Shown here: positions 18,296 to 26,896 of the stretch, one piece after another
Layout: each line of letters opens with the position of its first letter
Numbering within the stretch: position 1 is the first letter of the stretch
DNA from: Chitinophagaceae bacterium
GTDB lineage: Bacteria > Bacteroidota > Bacteroidia > Chitinophagales > Chitinophagaceae
Reading direction: 5' to 3'
DNA: 64,000 bases
Assembly (NCBI GenBank): GCA_947446645.1
Contig: CANFHA010000004.1
Span: 186,001 to 250,000 of the forward strand
The notes under the pieces: model-generated
Told to the model about the DNA's origin: nothing
The model's database searches: none
The model's input: only the letters and a program-made list of their open reading frames with translations
Made by a program: the position numbers and the translations under genes

Positions 18296-20173
18296 TTATT
18301 TTATTACACTTAGTTTCAAAGTCTTCACTTTTCTGTCAGACTGTATTGAGATAACATACAGGCCATTAGAAAGATTGCTTGTGCTGAAGTCAACGCTCAT
18401 GTCACCGCTGTTAGAATGACCATTGAACACTTCCATTACAGCCTTGCCAGACATATCCAGAACAGTAATTTTTACATCACCAGCCTGCTTAACGTTCAGG
18501 AGTACAGTAGCCTTGTCATAAGCTGGGTTAGGGAATACCTTAGCTGCACCCACTGTGCTCATACCGATAGTTGATACGGCAGTAGTGTTAGGAGCTACAT
18601 AGCAATTGCCGGTATAGTCAGCATTGTTTGGGTCAAATTCACACCAGCCTTTCATCCAGTTATCGCTGGTAGATCCTGTACCTGCAAATGCACCCACGTA
18701 ATTGGTACGGGTAAAGAACGAATTGCTTGCTTTGGTGGTTGTAAAGTTAGGAGCAACACCTGGTACATTGTAGTTTACAGAATCACCGGTTGTGTCATAG
18801 CTGATCGGCAGTGTAGGGTTGAAGGTATAGGTAGTAGCACCATTGTTGCCTTTCCATGTAGCATAAACTACAGGAGAAGTACTTGTTGGCACCATACCTG
18901 GGTTAGTCAGGTTAAACGGATTGCCTAAACGAACACCTGTCTGCTCAGTAGAGTAAATTTTGTTAGCATTTGCAGCACCAGTCAACCATGTCCATGGGCC
19001 TGCTACGCTTGCCAATGTAGACCAGTCTGTACCAGTAGATGTCGTATCAGCATTGCTGGTAGTCGGAGTTAAAGAACGAGCGCCGTCTTTTACGAAAACG
19101 ATATCCTTCTGAAAACCACCCGTGCTTGATGTTCCTGAGATAATGTTGTTGCGGAACTGCAACTCGCCTGAACCAATGTTAGCAACAGTAGAACCAAAAG
19201 AAGCTGAAGACTCGTCTATAAGCAAACCACAAGGGTAACCTGCAAAAATCGAATTCAGTATGCTCAGTGCGCTGCCACGACGTATCTGTGCTGCAGCTAC
19301 ATATTGTGGGTCAAATGCAGTTGAGGTTGGGCTCACCATCGGACCTATAACTGTGCAGTTCGAAAATACAGGCATTGTTAGCTTAGTATTGTCAACCGGG
19401 CTACCGGTATAAGTGCCTGACTGGTAGCTATCGCTTTCAAAAGCCTTTGAACCACTCTGGTCAGCAGCATAAGGATCCCTAAGACCAACAACGAACTGGT
19501 TTTTGCCCTGGTATCCGTTATCCGTATCAAAATCGTCATCCCAACCTGCAAATGCAACAAGATATTTTGCATTTACGTTACCGCCAAACCACTCATAGCT
19601 GTCATCTCCGCTGTAGGAAACCTGTATGTGATCAACCGACGTTCCGTCGCCTACACCGCAAAAAGTAAGACCATTCACTTCATTGTTTGGTGAAAAGGCT
19701 ATACCTCCAAACTCAATTCGTACATAGTGAAGTTCGCCGCTGTTATCATGAATATCAGTTCCGCCGTATAATGAGCGTGGACCACCTTCTACCGTAGAAA
19801 AACCTGCATTCCAATTTACAGGTGCCTTACCACAAAGAATTACACCACCCCAGTCACCGTAAGTCCTGTTACCGGCATCCTCGTTCGAAGTAAAGATAAT
19901 TGGGCTTGTGGCAGTGCCCATAGCCATTATTTTAGCACCGCGCTCTACTATCAGCGCGCCCTTGGTGTTCTTATCACCCTTAATAATTACTCCCGGATCT
20001 ATCGTCAGGGTCGAGCCAGAAGTTACATACACATACCCTTTGAGCAGGTACTGGTTGTCGCATGTCCAGTGCGTGTTGGTAGAAATACTGTCTTGCACAT
20101 TGATAACGCCCTGGGCCGATAATTTGCTAAGTGAAGCAACTAACATGCAGGATAAAAGGAAACTTTTCTTCAT
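18296..20173 (-). CDS. T9SS surface protein partnered with the TonB receptor
   Basis: 625 residues from the ATG at 20173. An in-frame ATG at 20197 would overlap the -7 element, so the shorter start, giving a clean signal peptide (MKKSFLLSCMLVASLSKLSAQ), is preferred. The N-terminal half reads like a parallel beta-helix: GYVYVTSGSTLTIDPGVIIKG, GALIVERGAKIMAMGT, PIIFTSNED. It is rich in Asn, Gly and Asp. The last ~80 residues (KVFPNPAYDKATVLLNV ... NGLYVISIQSDRK) are a T9SS sorting domain. It lies directly downstream of a TonB receptor gene and is preceded by its own six-unit operator. A role in capturing or processing the receptor's substrate is inferred. Confidence 0.85.
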   Translation of the reverse strand: MKKSFLLSCMLVASLSKLSAQGVINVQDSISTNTHWTCDNQYLLKGYVYVTSGSTLTIDPGVIIKGDKNTKGALIVERGAKIMAMGTATSPIIFTSNEDAGNRTYGDWGGVILCGKAPVNWNAGFSTVEGGPRSLYGGTDIHDNSGELHYVRIEFGGIAFSPNNEVNGLTFCGVGDGTSVDHIQVSYSGDDSYEWFGGNVNAKYLVAFAGWDDDFDTDNGYQGKNQFVVGLRDPYAADQSGSKAFESDSYQSGTYTGSPVDNTKLTMPVFSNCTVIGPMVSPTSTAFDPQYVAAAQIRRGSALSILNSIFAGYPCGLLIDESSASFGSTVANIGSGELQFRNNIISGTSSTGGFQKDIVFVKDGARSLTPTTSNADTTSTGTDWSTLASVAGPWTWLTGAANANKIYSTEQTGVRLGNPFNLTNPGMVPTSTSPVVYATWKGNNGATTYTFNPTLPISYDTTGDSVNYNVPGVAPNFTTTKASNSFFTRTNYVGAFAGTGSTSDNWMKGWCEFDPNNADYTGNCYVAPNTTAVSTIGMSTVGAAKVFPNPAYDKATVLLNVKQAGDVKITVLDMSGKAVMEVFNGHSNSGDMSVDFSTSNLSNGLYVISIQSDRKVKTLKLSVIK

Positions 20174-20196
20174 AAATCTTTGTTTTTTATTTTTCA

Positions 20197-20204
20197 CAAA
20201 ACTA
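20197..20204 (-). promoter_or_regulatory. -7 promoter element of the T9SS surface protein gene
   Basis: The minus strand reads TAGTTTTG, an exact TAnnTTTG match, 23 bp before the ATG at 20173. It begins 5 bp after the last 11-bp operator unit, so the operator covers the -33 region, the geometry of a promoter that depends on a PhoB-type activator. Confidence 0.65.
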
Positions 20205-20209
20205 GATGC

Positions 20210-20275
20210 TCAACATTACCACCACATTAACCGCATGTTACCTTAACATAACTTGTACATTACCGGAATGTTACC
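20210..20275 (-). promoter_or_regulatory. Array of six 11-bp direct repeats (PhoB/OmpR-type operator)
   Basis: Reading the minus strand from 20275 to 20210, six consecutive 11-nt units appear with no spacer: GGTAACATTCC, GGTAATGTACA, AGTTATGTTAA, GGTAACATGCG, GTTAATGTGGT, GGTAATGTTGA. The consensus of the conserved 7 bases is GTAAyrT-like. Units of 11 bp with a conserved 7-bp core are the known layout of Pho boxes bound by tandem PhoB dimers. The array ends 5 bp before a TAGTTTTG promoter element. The regulator's identity is inferred only from periodicity. Confidence 0.75.
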
Positions 20276-20290
20276 AAAAAGTCCGCCTGC

Positions 20291-23137
20291 CTAAAACTTG
20301 ATCTTTACACCTAGAGAATAGTATCGGCCCGGGTAAAAGCTTCTTTGATCCCGGTCATTTTTAGAATCGAATTTACTGTCCCGGTTTATGTCCTCCATGA
20401 ACATCACCCTTGAATTCAGCAGGTTCTGAACACCTATATTGAGCATATAGTGCTTATGAAACAGTTTCGACAAAGAAATATCCAGTGACTGAAAAGGCAT
20501 TTCACCTATACTTTCAGCACCTGCAGCAGTTGTTCCCACAGCATACATTCTTGGCCCAAACACATTATAGAGCACTGACCCCTGAAATCCGGTAGCAGCA
20601 TTCTGATAGTATAACCCCGCATTGATAATGTACGGTGACTGCCCCTGAACACCTGAGTGAGGTATAGCCCCGTTTACCTTGCTGGAATCTATAGTCAGTT
20701 CACTCTTCGTAAGCGCTATATTACCAACCAGTGTAAGATCACCAAACACACGCGTGCCAAGAATACTGTCCAGTTGCGCTAAATTTTTGCGCACGTCCAG
20801 TTCCAATCCATAACAATAGGCGCTCTCCGCATTCACGAAACCAAACGATTTGCTATCGCTACCACCGCTAACAATAACTACACGCTGTATCGGGTTTGTA
20901 AAAGATTTATAAAAACCACCCACCTGTATCATTTCTCCTGCACCGGGGTAAAACTCATAACGCACGTCAAAGTTCTGCACCTCTGCCACCTTCAGCGTAT
21001 CTCCAATACCTGATTTATTTTTAGGACTGGTAACAGTAGTGGGAAACAATGAACCATAATTGCCCGCCAGTTGGTCGAAATCGTAGTAATATACCGGTGC
21101 CCATTCCCTGAATTCCGGCCTGTTCAGCGTTTTGCCATAGGCAGCGCGAACAAGGCTCTTTTCAGTAAAGTTGTACGCAGCATTAACCGATGGCAGCAGG
21201 TACTTTGTAATGATCTTAGGATGTATGGTGTCCAGGTTCAATATGGTGTTTATCGACTGTTCGTTATACTCATACCTTGCACCACCCAATATAGTGACAT
21301 GCTTACCCACCGGCACTTTCAAAGACACGAAGCTGGCTATTAGCTTATTTTCAGCATCGTAGTGGTCATACGGATTCGTTACCTCCCCTATCTTGAACCG
21401 CTTGTCACCATCTATATTCGAATCCACAAACAAGCCGTTAATAGGTGTCGTCAGTATCGCCTGCGTTGCCGCGCCGGACTTAATGGTGTATCCCAGCTGC
21501 CTTATTTGCAAGCTTCTTTTCTTATATTCCAGGTAGTTGCCTGCACTCACATCTATGGCAAATTTTTTAGTGATCTTTATCTGCTGTGTAAACTGGTGGT
21601 TGAAGCTATACGCATGCTCAAACAAAGTAGAATAATACTTACCTCCGTTCAGTATATCCACTGTGCTCGGCACTTGCGCTCGGTAGGTCGTATCATCACC
21701 TACCACCTGCTGGGCAAAATTAATACGCCTCAGGTCAGGCTGATTCTTAAACAGATCCGTATACCCAAGCGTCCAGTTATATTTACGCGTACCGTCATTG
21801 TTTTTATGACTGCCCATAAGCTGCGACGCATAGGTGGCCCGGCTCTCATATCCCATTGCGTAAGATCTCTGGATATTCTGCGAAGAAATAGTAGTATCTG
21901 CCACCGAATTACGAAGCGTCAGCGCAGAAGTTCCTATCTGGTTATAAAGATTCTTAAACTCTATTTTGGTGTTACCTACTGCTACACCTATATTATCCAT
22001 GGCACCGGCGCTTATGTTATTTACAGATCGCACGTCATGAAAGTGGTAGCTTTTTGAAGATGAATCCCAGCCCTGCTGCTCCGACTGCTGGTTCATATAT
22101 ACATTAGAATAAGCAAGGCCCAGAGTATTGCCTATTTTGATCTTTTTCAGCTTCACCACATTCGATAGTGCCAGTGAGAAACGCGCATCTGGATTAGCCT
22201 TTGTTGAATTTACGATCCAGTCATTACCAAATGCCTTTGACCATGCAGCAATATTGGTTTTGTAATCGGGTGCTTTAGTATCCAGGTGATCAGGAAAACC
22301 TTTCGGAATACTCCTTTTACCATCGTCATATCCGAGCATATCTGTTGACGACGGTGTATTATAATTAAAATTGCTACCGGTCGTAAATTCACGGCTGCTG
22401 GTCTGCAGGCTCACCGTTACCTGGTTTTTATCTGCCAGCGATGTGGTGTATACCTTCACCATGCCGCCTGCAAAATCGCCCGGTAGTTCCGGCGATGGCG
22501 TCTTAAATACCAGCACCCTGTCTATAAGCCCCGCAGGGATAATGTCGAATGAGAACGCCTTTTTATCAGACTCACTGCTGGGCGTGCCTGCATCATTTAG
22601 CCACACAGCATTATAGCGGTCCGGCAATCCTCTTACCACTATAAATCGGTCGTCCTGTATCGTTACACCGGGAATACGCTTCACTACATCCGCTGCATTC
22701 CTGTCATTGGTCTTCGATATCTGCGCAGCGCCTACCCCGCTTACTATCGTACTATTATTTTTTATCTCATTTATAACAGCATTCTCTGTATTCGTTACCC
22801 TGCCCGACTTCACCACCGTGCCTTTAAGCTCCGTATTTTCCGGCATCATTTTCATATCAAAAACGATATCGCCATTGTTACTGATAGTCACGTTCTGCTT
22901 ATAAGTATTATATGTAGCATAAGTGAATACAATTTCGTAAGCCCCGTTAGCAAGGTCAGTAAGCTCATACTTACCATCTATATCAGTAACAGTACCCTTG
23001 GTAGTGCCGTTCAATGAAACAGCCACTCCAATTAAGGGCGAATTGTTCTTTGAGTCTATTACAACCCCTTTTATACTACCGGCAAAACTATTAAAGGACA
23101 AAAACGCAATAAAAAAAGAGAGGAAATATCGAAGCAT
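20291..23137 (-). CDS. TonB-dependent outer-membrane receptor with carboxypeptidase-regulatory domain
   Basis: 948 residues from the ATG at 23137 (MLRYFLSFFIAFLSFNSFAG signal). The more upstream ATG at 23188 lies inside the operator array and is rejected. Residues ~20-105 form a CarboxypepD_reg-like domain (GVVIDSKNNSPLIGVAVSLN, VTDIDGKYEL). Then come a plug domain (NDRNAADVVKRIPGVTIQDD, FIVVRGLPDRYN) and a long beta-barrel ending in GRYYSLGVKIKF, with the terminal aromatic. Such receptors import large or scarce ligands using TonB energy. It precedes the T9SS surface protein gene by 117 bp, and both have matching 11-bp-repeat operators. No SusD-like partner is present. The substrate is unknown; a phosphorus-related one is inferred from the operator. 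Confidence 0.93.
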   Translation of the reverse strand: MLRYFLSFFIAFLSFNSFAGSIKGVVIDSKNNSPLIGVAVSLNGTTKGTVTDIDGKYELTDLANGAYEIVFTYATYNTYKQNVTISNNGDIVFDMKMMPENTELKGTVVKSGRVTNTENAVINEIKNNSTIVSGVGAAQISKTNDRNAADVVKRIPGVTIQDDRFIVVRGLPDRYNAVWLNDAGTPSSESDKKAFSFDIIPAGLIDRVLVFKTPSPELPGDFAGGMVKVYTTSLADKNQVTVSLQTSSREFTTGSNFNYNTPSSTDMLGYDDGKRSIPKGFPDHLDTKAPDYKTNIAAWSKAFGNDWIVNSTKANPDARFSLALSNVVKLKKIKIGNTLGLAYSNVYMNQQSEQQGWDSSSKSYHFHDVRSVNNISAGAMDNIGVAVGNTKIEFKNLYNQIGTSALTLRNSVADTTISSQNIQRSYAMGYESRATYASQLMGSHKNNDGTRKYNWTLGYTDLFKNQPDLRRINFAQQVVGDDTTYRAQVPSTVDILNGGKYYSTLFEHAYSFNHQFTQQIKITKKFAIDVSAGNYLEYKKRSLQIRQLGYTIKSGAATQAILTTPINGLFVDSNIDGDKRFKIGEVTNPYDHYDAENKLIASFVSLKVPVGKHVTILGGARYEYNEQSINTILNLDTIHPKIITKYLLPSVNAAYNFTEKSLVRAAYGKTLNRPEFREWAPVYYYDFDQLAGNYGSLFPTTVTSPKNKSGIGDTLKVAEVQNFDVRYEFYPGAGEMIQVGGFYKSFTNPIQRVVIVSGGSDSKSFGFVNAESAYCYGLELDVRKNLAQLDSILGTRVFGDLTLVGNIALTKSELTIDSSKVNGAIPHSGVQGQSPYIINAGLYYQNAATGFQGSVLYNVFGPRMYAVGTTAAGAESIGEMPFQSLDISLSKLFHKHYMLNIGVQNLLNSRVMFMEDINRDSKFDSKNDRDQRSFYPGRYYSLGVKIKF

Positions 23138-23185
23138 GCTTTTTTTGGCGCGAAAGTACTCCCTGGAGAAAGCAGATAGCGTCCA

Positions 23186-23229
23186 CACTGCGTTATGAAA
23201 TTATAACCTCCACATTAAATTTATGTTAC
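23186..23229 (-). promoter_or_regulatory. Four-unit 11-bp repeat operator upstream of the TonB receptor
   Basis: The minus strand from 23229 to 23186 divides into GTAACATAAAT, TTAATGTGGAG, GTTATAATTTC and ATAACGCAGTG. The first three units align nearly base for base with units 4-6 of the array at 20210-20275 (shared GTAACAT-4-TTAATGTGG followed by GGT). The last unit is weak. The array sits 48 bp upstream of the receptor ATG. Co-regulation of both genes by one PhoB/OmpR-type factor is the simplest reading. Confidence 0.65.
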
Positions 23230-23642
23230 GCACTGTCTTTTATACGATATAGAATTTAAACGCCCACTAAAAACACTCACCTCACACAAAGCGCTGCTTG
23301 GTCCCATTAGCCACCAGACTAGCACCCTTCTTATTCGCGATTTAAAGATTCTGACGACTTTCTTCGGTCATTCCCTACCCGCTACACCTTCATTTCGCGA
23401 AGCATTGCTTAGTACCGGTAGCTACTAGCATACACAGCTGCAACAAATAATACCAATTGAACTTTAAATCTACACTAATGCCCCCCATTGCGCGCCACGA
23501 TGTTTAGCTTCGTGCACTGGCCGTGGCAAAGCAATCTTACGAACCTCAATTTCGTGTTTAGTGTGATTTAAAAGTATAATCGGTATAAATCTTACAAAAC
23601 ATAGAAACAACCCACGGATTTTGCAACCATAAATCCCACCCT
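23230..23642. other. Intergenic stretch at the left edge of the accessory island
   Basis: About 410 bp without a credible gene. Two loosely similar blocks share a TGCTTrGTmCC..TAGC core (near 23290 and 23405), suggesting decayed repeats. No tRNA, integrase remnant or clear attachment site was seen. Locally AT-rich sequence begins downstream of here, so this probably marks the junction between core DNA and the island. Confidence 0.4.
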
Positions 23643-24632
23643 ATGCAACTCCTTACTTCAGTGCCTCGTGGAGGCTATCTGTTTGTAGCACCATCTAATG
23701 CCAAATGTCAATTTGCCCCGAAGCGGGCTATCCACTCCACGGATCGCCCGCTTTGTGTGTTACCGCCTTTGGCGCCCTGCATCACCATACGTGCAATCGA
23801 AAATATTTTGCCAAATCATACAATTGAGATTAGGTACAGGCACAGGGAGAAGGTAGAAAGAATACGAGCCATTGAAGATAAGGCAGAGAGAGATAAGATC
23901 AAAGCTACCCTGCCCGGTATAACTGTAAGTGGTGTATTCAGTACCAGGGCAATAGCAGGACTAGTAAAACACAGCGGTTTGATCTGCATTGATATTGATT
24001 ACAAGGACAACCAGCAGGTAGAGAATTATGGTGAGTTGAAACAGATACTATCTACAGCCCCTTTTGTGGCCTATTGCGGCATGTCTGTTAGCGGCACCGG
24101 GTACTTTGTTGTAATTCCGATAAAGTACCCGGGAAAGCACGATATGCAGTTTGAGGCATTGCACCGGATGTATGAGCGGTTAGGGGTGAACATTGATATA
24201 TCCGGTAAAGATGTATCCCGGTTACGGGGGTACAGTTGGGATAGTAAGGCGTATATTAACCATGAGGCCAACCCTTATGACAAGGTCTATGAAGAACCAC
24301 AGCTTGTAAAGCTATCGGTTAATATCAATAAGTACGCCCGTAAGTCAGGCAATGATACCCGGACATGGGTAGAGAAGTATATAAATGCAATATCAGCCAA
24401 AGGAATAGATATAACCGAAGGGTATAAACAATGGTTGCGGTTAGGGTTTGCATTTGCTACTGAATTTGGGGAAGCAGGACGGCAATACTTCCATGATGTG
24501 AGCCGGAACTACTCCGGGTATAAATCCGATGCTGCAGACAAGCAATATACACATTGTCTGAATAGTCGAGGTCATGGAGTTACTATAAAGACGTTTTTCT
24601 ACCTATGCAAAGCGCAAGGGGTAAAGCCCTAA
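23643..24632 (+). CDS. VirE-N/BT4734-like and PriCT_2 primase-associated protein
   Basis: 329 residues. The N-terminal ~200 residues match the BT4734-like/VirE N-terminal domain common in Bacteroidota mobile elements: GITVSGVFSTR, LICIDIDYKDN, FVAYCGMSVSGTGYFVVIPI, DVSRLRGYSWD. The C-terminus (KGIDITEGYKQWLRLGFAFA ... YFHDVSRNYSGY) matches PriCT_2, a domain found C-terminal to primases. The usual downstream DUF3987/helicase part is missing, so the protein is either a short version or a truncated replication protein. It suggests that this region came from an integrative or plasmid-like element. Confidence 0.8.
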   Translation: MQLLTSVPRGGYLFVAPSNAKCQFAPKRAIHSTDRPLCVLPPLAPCITIRAIENILPNHTIEIRYRHREKVERIRAIEDKAERDKIKATLPGITVSGVFSTRAIAGLVKHSGLICIDIDYKDNQQVENYGELKQILSTAPFVAYCGMSVSGTGYFVVIPIKYPGKHDMQFEALHRMYERLGVNIDISGKDVSRLRGYSWDSKAYINHEANPYDKVYEEPQLVKLSVNINKYARKSGNDTRTWVEKYINAISAKGIDITEGYKQWLRLGFAFATEFGEAGRQYFHDVSRNYSGYKSDAADKQYTHCLNSRGHGVTIKTFFYLCKAQGVKP

Positions 24633-24769
24633 AAAAGCATATACAACATATCCACTTTGATAGTAGATTTGTTTAAAATCAATGCGTATAAGATAATAAA
24701 GGATTAATTACATAAAGAGTTTGCATTAGGCAAACCTTTCCTTGTCTCTGAAAAGTCGAAAAAGTAATT

Positions 24770-24828
24770 GTAACGAGGAGGTTTAGCAAAATGCTCAGGT
24801 ATGCCTGGGCATTGCTTCACTTCGTTAC
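24770..24828. repeat. Long imperfect hairpin in the gap before the protease gene
   Basis: GTAACGA (24770-24776) pairs with TCGTTAC (24822-24828). Nested inside, AATGC.CAGG pairs with CCTG.GCATT (about 24789-24812) around a TATG loop, and AGCA pairs with TGCT. The result is a ~59-nt stem-loop with small bulges. It lies between the primase-like and protease genes. A terminator tail is not present. It could be a mobile-element terminal structure or a structured RNA. Confidence 0.45.
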
Positions 24829-24919
24829 ATGGGCTTCGACTCCCACAGGGACAGGTGATGTCAGTGTTCAGGTATTTTATTTTCTGGCGATATTCAAAAT
24901 GAACAAACAATATAAATAA

Positions 24920-26896
24920 ATGAAAATAATTTTTGTTTGCGCTTTAATGGGATTTATCGTTTTATACCCAAGTGTCTATTTGTTTGGACAAACGAAACCC
25001 AAAGCCAAAAAGTTAGGACGGTCAGTTGTCTTAGTAAAGTGTTATGACATTAACCACATTCAAATAGGTTGGGGCAGTGGTGTAATAATTGATAGTAGAG
25101 GAACCTGTATAACCAATTATCATGTTTTGGAAAAGGCCTATTTTATAAGGATAAAAACTGAAGATGGCGTAGAATATGAAATGGATAAAATTATCGGTGA
25201 AAGTGAAATAAGAGATTTAATCAAATTTACAATACTAAATACTCATACCACTTTTATTCCTGTCGTGCTATGCAAAAAGCTTCCGGAGAAAGGAGATGAT
25301 GTATGGGCAATGGGTACCCCGGTAGCAATGGATAATATGAATGCATTTACTCCCGGCGCAGTAACGAATATCAAATCAGATTATCGTTTTGTTGGTGACA
25401 CAATTCTTCAGATAAATAACGCTATTGCACATGGAAGTAGTGGAGGTGGTCTTTTTAATAGTATTGGTGAATTAGTTGGCATAACGAGTGCGGGTAGAGG
25501 CGATGAAGATGGAGCAAGAGCTGCGATGAATTACGCCATTTATGCGAGAGAGATTTTAAACTTAAGCCCAGTCTATAAGGATAGATTGGAGAGTGCTGTC
25601 CCGGTGGTTATAGAAAAGAAGGAAGTATATACTCCGATCAAGGATATTCCAAAATATGAGCCGCCGAAATATGAATACCATCCACCGCAAACTGGAAAAG
25701 TTTCTTTTTACACTGATTGGTCCAATAACACTATTAGGTTGTCAATTGATGGTAATAACGGTGCTTTGACACAGTACTTCCCGTCATCACCTCCATTATG
25801 CGGACAAAATGGGACGGTAACTTTTGATCTACCTCCGGGTACATATACATGGAGGGCGATTGGCATTTATGATATAGAATCTTTGAGAGAGAAGTTTTGG
25901 GATGGTGTGGTTACCGTAACCGCAAACGATTGCAAATTGGTTTTTTTACCTAAACCTTATGACGTGCATAATGCATCTGAATACAAACCAAAACGAAATT
26001 CTGAATATAATGTACCTGTGAGAAGTTGGATGTTAGGAGTAGGTACAAGTGGAGGTACTTCACTTTATTTAGATAAATACTTTCGTAAGGGTAAATATGA
26101 TCTTCAATTATCCTTTGATGGATTTGTGTATGGCAATTCTGACCAGAACAGTCAAAACACTGGTTATAGCTTTAATTATTCATGGAATAAATATGGTATT
26201 GGGTATTATAGAGTGTTTAGCACTAACGAAGGATATATAGATTTTGCATTAAGAACCGGCCTTTCAATAAGATATTTGAGTGGATCATATTCTGGATATC
26301 TTTCTAACGGTAAAATAAATGATGTTTTCATCAATTGGAGAGCAGGACTTGATGTCTTAATTGCAAATCGAATTTTAATTAGAGGTGAAGTGGGTTACGG
26401 TTATGCAACACAAGGGTGGATAGTGTCTCAATCTGTATATCCAGTCGTTTCTTATTCAAGCGACTTATTAATTCCTAAATTCACTTATGATTATGATTTA
26501 TTATTAGGGTATAAATTTGGTAAAATGAAAAAACGACACAAGATTACAAACCGTATAGTAAAACACATTCCCGAATTATTGTTGCCAGGAGAGACGGATT
26601 TACATTTAGCAAAGAATATGCAATTATCCAAAACTAAAAAGGCCTATTCGACAAAAGGACGTATAAAAATGGGATTATTCTTTGCATCTGCAGCAACTGC
26701 AATAGGCAGTAATATTTATTCCAAATCCGAGTATTCTAAATACACTGCTGCTGATCCTAATTCCAATATTTCGCATTACAACAACGCCAATTTAGCCCAT
26801 AAAATTGCACTAACATCAAGTGCTGTAGTAGTGGGCTTATACTTGAATGATATTGTACATTTTTGCGCAAAAATTAAAACAATAAAATATCAATAA
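24920..26896 (+). CDS. Secreted trypsin-like serine protease fused to a predicted beta-barrel
   Basis: 658 residues with signal peptide (MKIIFVCALMGFIVLYPSVYLFGQ). Residues ~35-210 form a trypsin-like (S1C/HtrA-type) protease: His in CITNYHVLEKA, likely Asp in EIRDLIKFTI, Ser in AHGSSGGGLFNSIGELVGI. A Pro-rich linker follows (KYEPPKYEYHPPQ), then a beta-sandwich-like segment (SLREKFWDGVVTV). From about residue 365 there are alternating strands with aromatics typical of an outer-membrane barrel. A C-terminal segment has hydrophobic stretches (GLFFASAATAIGSNIY, LTSSAVVVGLYLNDIV). There is no PDZ domain. It overlaps the next gene by 1 nt. The fusion is unusual; the AT-rich codon use differs from flanking core genes. 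Confidence 0.8.
   Translation: MKIIFVCALMGFIVLYPSVYLFGQTKPKAKKLGRSVVLVKCYDINHIQIGWGSGVIIDSRGTCITNYHVLEKAYFIRIKTEDGVEYEMDKIIGESEIRDLIKFTILNTHTTFIPVVLCKKLPEKGDDVWAMGTPVAMDNMNAFTPGAVTNIKSDYRFVGDTILQINNAIAHGSSGGGLFNSIGELVGITSAGRGDEDGARAAMNYAIYAREILNLSPVYKDRLESAVPVVIEKKEVYTPIKDIPKYEPPKYEYHPPQTGKVSFYTDWSNNTIRLSIDGNNGALTQYFPSSPPLCGQNGTVTFDLPPGTYTWRAIGIYDIESLREKFWDGVVTVTANDCKLVFLPKPYDVHNASEYKPKRNSEYNVPVRSWMLGVGTSGGTSLYLDKYFRKGKYDLQLSFDGFVYGNSDQNSQNTGYSFNYSWNKYGIGYYRVFSTNEGYIDFALRTGLSIRYLSGSYSGYLSNGKINDVFINWRAGLDVLIANRILIRGEVGYGYATQGWIVSQSVYPVVSYSSDLLIPKFTYDYDLLLGYKFGKMKKRHKITNRIVKHIPELLLPGETDLHLAKNMQLSKTKKAYSTKGRIKMGLFFASAATAIGSNIYSKSEYSKYTAADPNSNISHYNNANLAHKIALTSSAVVVGLYLNDIVHFCAKIKTIKYQ

Noticed and set aside
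24704..24910. 68-residue minus-strand frame with Cys pairs (CPCG)
   Set aside because: It overlaps the 59-nt stem-loop, has no promoter and the Cys pattern does not match SEC-C or a zinc ribbon fully.
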